Shown piece after piece: positions 1 through 4,882 of a stretch of DNA of 7,210 bases. Made by a program: the position numbers and the translations under genes. Within the stretch, counting starts at the first letter, position 1. Each line of letters begins with the position of its first letter. This stretch comes from an uncultured Clostridia bacterium (GTDB lineage: Bacteria; Bacillota; Clostridia; Oscillospirales; Acutalibacteraceae), in assembly GCA_947168785.1 (NCBI GenBank), contig CAMVNL010000105.1, positions 1-7,210 of the forward strand. Direction: 5' to 3'. The notes beneath the pieces were generated by a model, which worked only from the letters and a program-made list of their open reading frames with translations, did no database searches and had not been told where the DNA came from.

Positions 1-2
1 TG

Positions 3-77
3 ATCGTCGCGTATCGGATCAAAAAACGGAGCGCCGACGATATTCCCGGTAGCGCGGCACCTCAGTGCCGCTCGTGA
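3..77 (+). CDS. Possible 3' end of an upstream gene (germination permease-like tail)
   Basis: Reading from base 3, the frame is open to a TGA at 75-77 and encodes IVAYRIKKRSADD, then IP, then GSAAPQCRS. A short hydrophobic stretch followed by basic residues is what the end of a last transmembrane helix looks like. The position directly before a Ger(x)C gene suggests a GerAB-type permease, since gerA-type operons usually run A-B-C. The last nine residues (GSAAPQCRS) are encoded by the REP-like repeat starting at base 48, so the repeat appears to have replaced the native stop codon. Alternatively the upstream gene ends at the TGA at 1-3 in another frame, or at the TAG at 50-52. Too little sequence is present to identify the protein; the permease call is inference from context. 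Confidence 0.35.
   Translation: MVAYRIKKRSADDIPGSAAPQCRS
48..72 (+). repeat. REP-like palindrome, copy 1 (forward)
   Basis: The repeat begins GGTAG, followed by C and the hairpin GCGGCAC (54-60), loop CTCA (61-64), GTGCCGC (65-71). A GTAG foot next to an imperfect palindrome is the hallmark of REP sequences mobilised by RAYT (Y1, IS200/IS605-related) transposases. The match to that architecture is visible; any link to a RAYT enzyme is inference. Confidence 0.8.
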
Positions 78-173
78 CACAAACAAATTATTTGACAAAC
101 CGGCAAACAACCGTTCTCTGAAAAAACCGATTCACCTGATTTTTCAGGTTGCCGAAATGTAACATCTGCAAAA

Positions 174-198
174 AGCGGCACTGAGGTGCCGCGCTACC
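174..198 (-). repeat. REP-like palindrome, copy 2 (inverted)
   Basis: This is the exact reverse complement of 48-72, ending CTACC. It pairs with copy 1 to give the head-to-head arrangement typical of BIMEs. A TGACAAA motif lies just outside it (207-213); the same motif recurs near the other copies. Confidence 0.8.
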
Positions 199-237
199 GC
201 AACAAATGACAAATCTCTTTGACGAATAGGATCCGCC

Positions 238-1380
238 ATGAAAAAACTCCTTCCCCTCATTCTTATCCCAACGCTGCTTTTTCTCCCCGGCTGCGGGCTG
301 CACCTGACGGAGCTCAGCGACCGGCTGATCATCGAGGCCATCGGCATTGACAGAACGGAGGGCGGCTTCACCGTGACGGTGCAGGCGCTGGACAATCTGG
401 CCGTGGGCATCGACGAGGGCGTACCGGAGAGCGGCGTGACAAAGTGCTATACCTTTTATGGGACAACGGTCGGCGAGGCCTTCAGCCGCATCGGCGCGCA
501 GACGGGGCTGTCGCCGCTGTACTCACAGGCGCGGCTGCTGCTCCTCGGCTACCCCACCGCGGAACAGAACCTCTGCGAAACGCTGGACTTCTTTCTGCGG
601 GAGCAGAACACCCGGGCTGACATCGCCGTGGCGGTGGCGGAGCACACCGCAGAGGAGGTCGTGACCGCCTCCTTCGGCAAAAACCGGGTGGGGGCAAGCG
701 TATTGGAGGACGCGCTGCGGGCGGGAGAAGAAAACGGCGCGGCGCTGACGGTGCCCCTGTACGCCTTCATGAATCTGCTGCTCAGCGAAACGGACGCGGC
801 CTGCTGCCCGCTGCTGGGCGTGCGGGAGAATCCCCTCACCGGCGACAGCCTGGCCCGGCCCCTTGGGTGCGTGGTCTTTCAAGGTACGAAGATAGGGACA
901 ACGATTACACAAAACGATATGCTTCCGCTGCTTTTTCTGACCGATCAAACAGGCAACGCCGATTTTACCGTCAACTGCGGCGATACGCGCTGCACCTTGC
1001 GGCTGATGCGGGGCAAAACAAAGATCCGGCTGGCGGAAAAAGACGGCCGCCCGTACTTCAAAATCGCCATAGACGCCCGGTGCGATATCACGGAGGTGGT
1101 CTCCGCCGCCTTCACGCCGCTGGACACCCGGCAGGTCCGCGCCGTCGCCGACGCCGCTTCGGCGTTCCTCACCAAAACGACCGCTTCCCTGCTGGACAGG
1201 TGCTTTTACGGGGAGGGCTGCGACGTTTGCCGGTTTTACACCCGCTTCCGCCTGCGTCGCCCCGGGGCCTACCGCGCCATGGCCGCCGCGTCTCCCCTCT
1301 CCCCCGCCGACTTTCCCTGTGAGATCGAGTGTTCCGTGACCATCCGCCGAACCGGGAAAGAAATTCTGCGCCAAGGCTGA
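238..1380 (+). CDS. Ger(x)C family spore germination lipoprotein
   Basis: This 380-aa protein is the C component of a GerA-type nutrient germinant receptor, expected on the outer face of the spore inner membrane. A lipoprotein signal is clear: MKKLL, a hydrophobic stretch, then LPGC with Cys19 as the lipidated residue. The segment after it (about residues 23-55, LSDRLIIEAIGID followed by GGFTVTVQALD) is the characteristic start of the Ger(x)C N-terminal domain. The C-terminal domain covers about residues 210-375. The length is typical for the family (about 370-400 aa). The ATG at 238 is chosen because it gives the intact lipoprotein signal; its ribosome binding site (AGGA, 228-231) is modest. 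Element A sits immediately upstream, presumably separating it from the gene for the receptor's membrane subunit. A terminator follows, so it is the last gene of its operon. Ger(x)C sequences diverge widely, so receptor specificity cannot be read. Confidence 0.9.
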   Translation: MKKLLPLILIPTLLFLPGCGLHLTELSDRLIIEAIGIDRTEGGFTVTVQALDNLAVGIDEGVPESGVTKCYTFYGTTVGEAFSRIGAQTGLSPLYSQARLLLLGYPTAEQNLCETLDFFLREQNTRADIAVAVAEHTAEEVVTASFGKNRVGASVLEDALRAGEENGAALTVPLYAFMNLLLSETDAACCPLLGVRENPLTGDSLARPLGCVVFQGTKIGTTITQNDMLPLLFLTDQTGNADFTVNCGDTRCTLRLMRGKTKIRLAEKDGRPYFKIAIDARCDITEVVSAAFTPLDTRQVRAVADAASAFLTKTTASLLDRCFYGEGCDVCRFYTRFRLRRPGAYRAMAAASPLSPADFPCEIECSVTIRRTGKEILRQG

Positions 1381-1413
1381 AATTTATCTGAAAGAAAAAT
1401 TATTTATGGCAAA

Positions 1414-1447
1414 GGTCGGGACAGTTCTGCCGTTCCCGGCCCTTTTT
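1414..1447 (+). terminator. Intrinsic terminator after the Ger(x)C gene
   Basis: An 8-bp stem GGTCGGGA (1414-1421) pairs with TCCCGGCC (1434-1441) with one G-U pair, around a 12-nt loop, followed by CTTTTT (1442-1447). It lies 34 bp past the stop codon and just before the next promoter. Confidence 0.8.
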
Positions 1448-1457
1448 GTCGTTGCCG

Positions 1458-1466
1458 TGTTATACT
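1458..1466 (+). promoter_or_regulatory. Extended -10 promoter for the small-protein/PstS-like operon
   Basis: TGTTATACT matches the extended -10 form TGnTATAAT with one mismatch. No convincing -35 is seen at the usual spacing, which is common for extended -10 promoters. It falls between the preceding terminator and the AGGAGG of the next gene, giving a predicted start near 1473. Confidence 0.55.
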
Positions 1467-1498
1467 GAATACGCAAATCAAAAAAGGAGGCGTCAACG

Positions 1499-1747
1499 AT
1501 GGCTATTGACGGTATGGTGCTGTTCTTCTTCGGAATACCGGGACTTTCCGCGGCAGCGTTTCTCATCGCGCTGATTTATCTGATTGTCCAAAAACAGAAA
1601 AACAAACGGGACCCGGACGCGGTCCCGCCGAAAAAGCTGGCAGAAGCGAAACACGACGCAAAGATCTGCGGCGTCGTCGCCCTGACCTTTATCGCCCTCT
1701 CAGCAGGAATCTATCTTCTGTTGTCCGCCGCGGTGGCGCACATGTAA
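1499..1747 (+). CDS. Small two-helix membrane protein (tandem paralogue 1)
   Basis: This 82-aa protein has an excellent ribosome binding site (AGGAGG, 1485-1490, 8 nt before ATG). Two hydrophobic helices (about residues 7-30 and 56-78) flank a polar loop rich in Lys and Asp (QKQKNKRDPDAVPPKK), which should be cytoplasmic by the positive-inside rule. The second half (KLAEAKHDAKICGVVAL onward) aligns with the second half of the next gene, so the two are tandem duplicates. It is the first gene of an operon ending in a PstS-like protein. I do not recognise the family. A membrane partner or assembly factor for the substrate-binding protein is possible, but this rests on position only. Confidence 0.75.
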   Translation: MAIDGMVLFFFGIPGLSAAAFLIALIYLIVQKQKNKRDPDAVPPKKLAEAKHDAKICGVVALTFIALSAGIYLLLSAAVAHM

Positions 1748-1774
1748 TTGCCGGTTCTGCGAAAGGATAAAATA

Positions 1775-2026
1775 ATGGGTGCTTTGATGATGCTTTTGCT
1801 GATTTTCGGTCTGCCCGTGGCGGCGACGGCCGGGTGGCTGATTTACGGGATCCGCCGGCGTGTCTTACAGGCCAAAAATGGAACGTCGCCCGGGACCTGC
1901 CCGGACGACAAGTTAGAGGACTGCCGGATCAACGGCAAGGCCTGCGGCATCGTCGCGCTGATCACCTGGTCGCTGCTGCTCGGCGTTTTTCTATTGCTGC
2001 GCTTCGGCGCCATCGCGTTTATGTGA
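1775..2026 (+). CDS. Small two-helix membrane protein (tandem paralogue 2)
   Basis: This 83-aa protein starts at ATG 1775, supported by AAAGGA (1762-1767) at 7-nt spacing. The frame extends back to a TTG at 1748, but that lacks a ribosome binding site and would put charged residues before the first helix. Helices lie at about residues 3-24 and 54-78, joined by a loop with RRR and the Cys-containing segment TCPDDKLEDCRINGKACG. KLEDCRINGKACGIVAL parallels KLAEAKHDAKICGVVAL in the preceding protein, showing shared ancestry. The gene begins 27 bp after its paralogue. Family and function are unknown; operon membership with the PstS-like protein is the only functional clue. Confidence 0.75.
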   Translation: MGALMMLLLIFGLPVAATAGWLIYGIRRRVLQAKNGTSPGTCPDDKLEDCRINGKACGIVALITWSLLLGVFLLLRFGAIAFM

Positions 2027-2035
2027 GGATCTGCC

Positions 2036-2191
2036 ATGAAAGAAAAAACCTTTTACCGGCTGCTGCTGGCGGTGCTGCTGGTCTGCGTCGTGCTGACCGT
2101 GGCGCACTTTGCCTACGACGTCTACGCTTACAAGCACTGTTCCATCATCTGGTTCATCGCAAAGGAGGTGTGGGGCCATGTCGCGCCGTAA
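2036..2191 (+). CDS. 51-aa single-helix membrane protein overlapping the PstS-like gene
   Basis: The frame starts at ATG 2036 (MKEKTFYRLLLAVLL) and stops at TAA 2189-2191. Its Shine-Dalgarno GAGG (2025-2028) overlaps the TGA stop of the preceding gene (2024-2026), an arrangement typical of translational coupling. One hydrophobic helix (about residues 8-24) is followed by an aromatic-rich tail (YDVYAYKHCSIIWF) ending in VAP. The last 14 nt overlap the start of the PstS-like gene, whose Shine-Dalgarno lies inside this gene. The tight packing on both sides argues that it is real. No family is recognised; it may help express or anchor the next product. Confidence 0.65.
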   Translation: MKEKTFYRLLLAVLLVCVVLTVAHFAYDVYAYKHCSIIWFIAKEVWGHVAP

Positions 2192-3152
2192 AACCATCCT
2201 GCGGCAGGTCGCGCTGCTGCTGTGCGTGGCGCTGCTGTTCGCCTCCTTCAACGGCGGTCTGTACCTGCTGCTCACCCGGCGGCTCTCCAACAATTTCAGC
2301 GGGGCAAATCAGGCGAAGATGATCGACGTGGGACGGTATCTCCCCTTTGAAGAAACCTCCGACCTGGCGCGGGTGGAAACCTCCCTCCGCCTTTCCGGCG
2401 ACCTGCCGGTGCTGGACGGCGCGGCGGCGCTGGTGCCCGTCTACGCCGCGGTGATCGACGCCCTTTATCCCGAGGACAGCGTCACCTATGAGGGCGGCGC
2501 CTTTTCCGACGACAACTACTACGGCGAGAACTTCGCCCCGGACAGCGTGATGCAGTACAAAAACACCGTGCGGGGCTTCAAGGCGGTGGTCGACGGAGAC
2601 ACGGACGTGTTTTTCACCGCCGCCCCCTCCAGGGAGCAGATGCAGTACGCAGAGGAGCAGGGCGTGCCCCTGCGCTGCGTCCCCATCGGGCTGGAGGCCT
2701 TCGTCTTTTTCGTCAACGCTCATAACCCCGTTAATTCTCTGACGGCGGAGCAGATCCGGGCCATCTATGCCGGGGAGATCACCGACTGGTCGCAGGTGGG
2801 CGGCGTTCACCGCCCTGTCAACCCGGTGACGCGGTTAAAGGGCAGCGGCAGCCAGACCGCCATGGACCGCTTTATGGGCAATACTCCCTACGGACGCAAA
2901 TCCATCGGATATTCCTTCCGATATTATATGGAAGGGATCGTGGCCAACGACGCGGTAAAAATGCTGGCGCTGAACGGCGTGGCCCCGACCAAAGAAAATA
3001 TACAAAACCGGTCCTACCCCATCGTGGCGGAGTTCTACGCCGTTTACCGGGAGGACAACGACAACCCGAACATCCCGGTCCTCATCGACTGGCTGCTGTC
3101 CGACGAAGGCCAGACGCTGATTGAGAAGAGCGGCTACGTGCGGATCGGATAA
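2178..3152 (+). CDS. PstS-like substrate-binding protein, membrane-anchored
   Basis: This 324-aa periplasmic-binding-protein-like protein resembles the phosphate-binding PstS family. The start at ATG 2178 follows a near-perfect AAAGGAGGTG (2161-2170); the frame is open further upstream, but with no such signal. Residues 11-33 are hydrophobic with no lipobox cysteine, so it is probably anchored by an uncleaved signal helix, unlike typical clostridial PstS lipoproteins. Family features include DGAAAL (80-85) at the usual ligand-loop position, GLEAFVFFVN (171-180), LTAEQIRAIYAGEITDWSQVGG (starting at 188), KGSGSQTAMDRFM (221-233) and the closing LLSDEGQTLIEKSGYVRI (306-323). No pstCAB genes follow, and the transcript ends at a strong terminator. 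It may therefore be a sensor or an orphan binding protein rather than part of a complete transporter here. The ligand is not established; the loop reads DGAAA rather than the usual DGSTS-like form, so phosphate is uncertain. Confidence 0.85.
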   Translation: MSRRKTILRQVALLLCVALLFASFNGGLYLLLTRRLSNNFSGANQAKMIDVGRYLPFEETSDLARVETSLRLSGDLPVLDGAAALVPVYAAVIDALYPEDSVTYEGGAFSDDNYYGENFAPDSVMQYKNTVRGFKAVVDGDTDVFFTAAPSREQMQYAEEQGVPLRCVPIGLEAFVFFVNAHNPVNSLTAEQIRAIYAGEITDWSQVGGVHRPVNPVTRLKGSGSQTAMDRFMGNTPYGRKSIGYSFRYYMEGIVANDAVKMLALNGVAPTKENIQNRSYPIVAEFYAVYREDNDNPNIPVLIDWLLSDEGQTLIEKSGYVRIG

Positions 3153-3167
3153 CCGCGTAAAACAGCG

Positions 3168-3205
3168 ACGCCCTTGCCGCAATTCAGCGGCGAGGGCGTT
3201 TTTTT
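3168..3205 (+). terminator. Strong intrinsic terminator after the PstS-like gene
   Basis: A 13-bp stem ACGCCCTTGCCGC (3168-3180) pairs with GCGGCGAGGGCGT (3187-3199) with one T-G wobble, around loop AATTCA, followed by a run of seven T (3199-3205). Confidence 0.95.
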
Positions 3206-3278
3206 ACATTTATTTCTCATTTTCACAACAAAAAGGGCGTAAGATGATGACGATACCATCATTCGGGGAGGAATAAAA

Positions 3279-4139
3279 ATGAAAATGAAACGATTGATCG
3301 CACTGCTGCTCTGTCTGCTGCTGGCCGTCTGCCTTCCGGTTTTCGGCGCGGCCGCCGAGGAGGACGCGCCCTTCTACCTGGTGCTGGGGGATTCCATCGG
3401 CTATGGCTCCGGCCTGTCGAATCCGAAGGAGGCCGTCTACGGCAAGATCGTGGCGGACACCAACGGCTACGACTACGCCAACGACGCCATTCCCGGCTAC
3501 ACCACCACGGCGCTGCTGCGGCTGATGCAGACGGAAAACGTGAAGGCCGACATTGAAAAGGCGGATATCATCAGCATTTCCATCGGCGGCAACAACTATC
3601 TGCTGGGGAATATGATGAAGCTGATGGCGGACGTGCTGGTCAAAGGCGACGATTCCGGCTTTGCCGCCATCGGAGAGGACTATTACGCCGACCTGTGCGA
3701 GATCATCGGCACCATCAGGGAGTGGAACCCCGACGCGGTGATCCTGATGCAGACCCTCTATAACCCGCAGACGGGCTACGTGGGAGAGGTGTACGACCAT
3801 GGCACCAAGTGGATCAACGACTCCGTCAACCGCTACGCGGAGGAGCACCCGGGGGAGATCGAGATCGTGGACGTGACCGCCCGGCTGACCGACCATCCGG
3901 CGGACTTCGCCGCGGACCGCATTCACCCCAGCGCGGCGGGAAATGAAAAGATTGCCGCAGCCATTCTGGAAAAGCTGGCGGAACTGGGGCTTGGCGAGGA
4001 AACGACGCCGGTCGTCAACGTTCCCGGCAGAGACGCGGGCATTCCCGGCGGGTCCGTCAACGTGATGGAGATCTACGCGAAGCTCCTGCATTTCATGTCC
4101 TACGTCTATAACTTCTTTGCAAAACTCTCACCCCGGTAA
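3279..4139 (+). CDS. Secreted SGNH/GDSL-type hydrolase
   Basis: This 286-aa predicted esterase/lipase-like enzyme has a cleaved signal peptide: MKMKR, a Leu-rich core, and an AAA cleavage site near residue 26. SGNH signatures appear in order: block I GDSIGYG (37-43, nucleophile Ser39), a block II Gly in AIPGYTT (Gly73), block III IGGNN (102-106) with its Asn, and block V DRIHPSAAGN (213-222) supplying Asp213 and His216. These form a complete catalytic set, so it should be active. The start at ATG 3279 has GGGGAGGA 6 nt upstream; Met3 at 3285 is the only close alternative. The last 25 residues (MEIYAKLLHFMSYVYNFFAK) form a hydrophobic-aromatic tail beyond the hydrolase fold, which might bind the membrane. 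It is a monocistronic unit with its own terminator. The substrate is unknown; acyl or acetyl groups on envelope polymers or lipids are plausible. Confidence 0.9.
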   Translation: MKMKRLIALLLCLLLAVCLPVFGAAAEEDAPFYLVLGDSIGYGSGLSNPKEAVYGKIVADTNGYDYANDAIPGYTTTALLRLMQTENVKADIEKADIISISIGGNNYLLGNMMKLMADVLVKGDDSGFAAIGEDYYADLCEIIGTIREWNPDAVILMQTLYNPQTGYVGEVYDHGTKWINDSVNRYAEEHPGEIEIVDVTARLTDHPADFAADRIHPSAAGNEKIAAAILEKLAELGLGEETTPVVNVPGRDAGIPGGSVNVMEIYAKLLHFMSYVYNFFAKLSPR

Positions 4140-4158
4140 ACAGATTCCCGTATCCCCT

Positions 4159-4189
4159 CCGGCCGACGAACCCCGTCGGCCGGTTTTTT
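4159..4189 (+). terminator. Intrinsic terminator after the SGNH hydrolase gene
   Basis: A 10-bp stem CCGGCCGACG (4159-4168) pairs with CGTCGGCCGG (4174-4183) around a 5-nt loop, followed by six T (4184-4189). Confidence 0.95.
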
Positions 4190-4241
4190 CTCGTAAAACC
4201 GGGAAAAGCTTTGGTTTATTGGTGGTTTGTCAAGGTGATCC

Positions 4242-4266
4242 GGTAGCGCGGCACCTCAGTGCCGCT
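4242..4266 (+). repeat. REP-like palindrome, copy 3 (forward)
   Basis: Identical over 25 bp to 48-72; the two preceding C bases also match (4240-4241 and 46-47). GTAG foot, GCGGCAC/GTGCCGC stem, CTCA loop. Confidence 0.8.
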
Positions 4267-4305
4267 ATAGGCACAAACAACTTTTATGAAACATTGCCCG
4301 GCCAT

Positions 4306-4469
4306 TTACTGCTCCACCAATTTAATCGTGAATCATTTATGCGCCGGATTAACGTCGGAAGACAAGGAAGAAACCGCAAGGCAGGCTATCGCCTGTCGAG
4401 GATTTCTGACGCCGTATTCCGGCGTTAAGACAAGCAGAAATCTTCAAGTATTAATTGGTGGGGCAGTAA
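4306..4469 (+). ncRNA. Candidate structured non-coding RNA, family not recognised
   Basis: Four helices can be drawn. P1 closes the structure: 4306-4322 (TTACTGCTCCACCAATT) pairs with 4453-4469 over 17 continuous pairs with one U-G, then continues for 3 more pairs past a bulged T4323. P2: 4380-4386 pairs with 4391-4397 (7 bp, one G-U, loop TATC). P3: GAGGATTTCTG (4398-4408) pairs with CAGAAATCTTC (4435-4445), 11 bp with one G-U. P4: ACGCCG (4409-4414) pairs with CGGCGT (4420-4425). An alternative helix, 4349-4360 with 4417-4428 (12 bp, one U-G), competes with P4 and would be pseudoknotted with P3. Every wobble is G-U when read on the + strand and would be an A-C mismatch on the other strand, so the + strand is the RNA. 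A possible CC-GCAA-GG tetraloop lies at 4374-4381. No promoter was identified. Read-through from the hydrolase gene is blocked by a terminator, so transcription would need a start inside the element. Confidence 0.6.
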
Positions 4470-4535
4470 CGCTCATTATGTAAAAGAAAACGGCAAATAA
4501 TCCAAAAATCCATTTCAAAAGCTACATTTGTCAAG

Positions 4536-4560
4536 AGCGGCACTGAGGTGCCGCGCTACC
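4536..4560 (-). repeat. REP-like palindrome, copy 4 (inverted)
   Basis: Exact reverse complement of 4242-4266 and identical to 174-198. It closes element B. Confidence 0.8.
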
Positions 4561-4606
4561 AGTTGTCACCTCGCCAAATCCTTGTTTGACAAACATGCGC
4601 CACAAA

Positions 4607-4642
4607 AAAAAACTGCCGAGGCGGCTGCCCCGACAGTTTTTT
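4607..4642 (-). terminator. Terminator of the XRE-type regulator gene (repeat copy 1)
   Basis: An 11-bp hairpin (4612-4622 with 4627-4637, loop of four) is flanked by A and T runs, so it could act in both directions. Two of its pairs are C-A mismatches on the + strand but G-U wobbles on the minus strand. The minus strand is thus the functional direction, matching the regulator gene that ends at 4658. It is 35/36 identical to 6770-6805. Confidence 0.85.
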
Positions 4643-4657
4643 ATATGTGTTAGTCTG

Positions 4658-4867
4658 TCATTTATAGGGGTCGTCTGTTCTGTCAAACAGATAATCGATA
4701 GAAACCTTATAATAATCCGCCAATTTTAGAGCGTGCTCCACCGGTATCGTCTGATACCCTCTTTCATAGCGGGAATACACGGTCTGTTTAATCCCCAAAA
4801 TCGCCGCCACTTCTTTTTGCTTCAAATCGTGATCTTCCCGCAAATCTCTGATATGTCGAAAATACAT
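4658..4867 (-). CDS. Small XRE/Cro-CI-type HTH transcriptional regulator
   Basis: This 69-aa protein consists almost entirely of one HTH_3 DNA-binding domain (residues about 5-62). The recognition region is QKEVAAILGIKQTVYSRYERG (starting at residue 17), followed by the family-typical VEHALKLADYYKVSIDYLF. The start at ATG 4867-4865 is chosen because GAGGAG (4882-4877 on the minus strand) precedes it; the frame extends 22 codons further up to 4933 without a ribosome binding site and across the operator region. It has no sensor or oligomerisation domain beyond the HTH, like small phage-type or toxin-antitoxin-type repressors. It is transcribed divergently from the exported SH3b protein and probably represses that gene and itself through the inverted repeats at 4883-4953. 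Its composition is AT-rich, like the rest of the island. Confidence 0.85.
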   Translation of the reverse strand: MYFRHIRDLREDHDLKQKEVAAILGIKQTVYSRYERGYQTIPVEHALKLADYYKVSIDYLFDRTDDPYK

Positions 4868-4882
4868 CAAGATATTCTCCTC

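Larger units (their letters stand above)
48..198. mobile_element. Element A: short REP-bounded (BIME/MITE-like) inverted-repeat element
   Basis: A perfect 25-bp inverted repeat (48-72 against 174-198) encloses about 100 bp with no coding capacity. Each arm begins GGTAG at its outer edge and contains a 7-bp hairpin. The interior can also fold: CGGCAA (101-106) pairs with TTGCCG (149-154), enclosing CCTGA (135-139) and TCAGG (144-148) around a TTTT loop. The ends match those of element B at 4242-4560, and short stretches just inside the ends also match (CACAAACAA at the left; a diverged ACAT..TG..CAA block at the right). No transposase is present, so it would need one in trans. It sits between two probable genes of a germination operon and could form an mRNA hairpin there. 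Confidence 0.7.
4242..4560. mobile_element. Element B: REP-bounded element carrying a structured-RNA core
   Basis: The same perfect 25-bp inverted termini as in element A (4242-4266 against 4536-4560) enclose a 269-bp interior. Just inside the left end, CACAAACAA is shared with element A. Just inside the right end, CTACATTTGTCAAGAGCGG resembles element A's right interior. Element A has only about 45 bp between its inner helix arms, whereas element B holds the 164-nt folded core at 4306-4469. B therefore looks like the same backbone with cargo. Outside both ends, GTTTGTCA with a following AGGTGA recurs in mirror orientation (4225-4238; reverse complement around 4567-4594), suggesting the unit may extend to about 4225-4594. 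It carries no protein gene that I can support. Confidence 0.7.

Noticed and set aside
134..149. Terminator hairpin within element A (ACCTGA-TTTT-TCAGGT)
   Set aside because: The stem is short and is not followed by a T run; it is better seen as part of the element's internal fold.
48..198. CRISPR or direct-repeat array
   Set aside because: The copies are inverted pairs with internal hairpins, not regularly spaced direct repeats.
523..1374. 283-aa open frame opposite the Ger(x)C gene
   Set aside because: It is a complementary-strand shadow of a GC-rich gene; the + strand protein has a lipobox and family motifs.
2109..2177. N-terminal extension of the PstS-like protein
   Set aside because: The AAAGGAGGTG at 2161-2170 and the signal helix starting right after ATG 2178 define the start; the extension is the out-of-frame reading of the 51-aa gene.
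3210..4091. 293-aa open frame opposite the SGNH hydrolase
   Set aside because: It is a His/Val/Asp-rich shadow of a well-supported gene with all SGNH blocks, and no ribosome binding site or domain is visible.
4117..4428. 103-aa open frame running from the hydrolase end into element B
   Set aside because: It overlaps the hydrolase gene, its terminator and a REP unit, has no ribosome binding site, and its product is low-complexity basic sequence.
4306..4469. Group II intron or tRNA-like identity for the structured core
   Set aside because: No domain V-like hairpin, splice-site consensus, reverse transcriptase or cloverleaf could be drawn.
4286..4483. 65-aa open frame inside element B
   Set aside because: It has no Shine-Dalgarno before its ATG, matches no family I recognise, and coincides with the nested helices whose G-U pattern is better explained by RNA structure.
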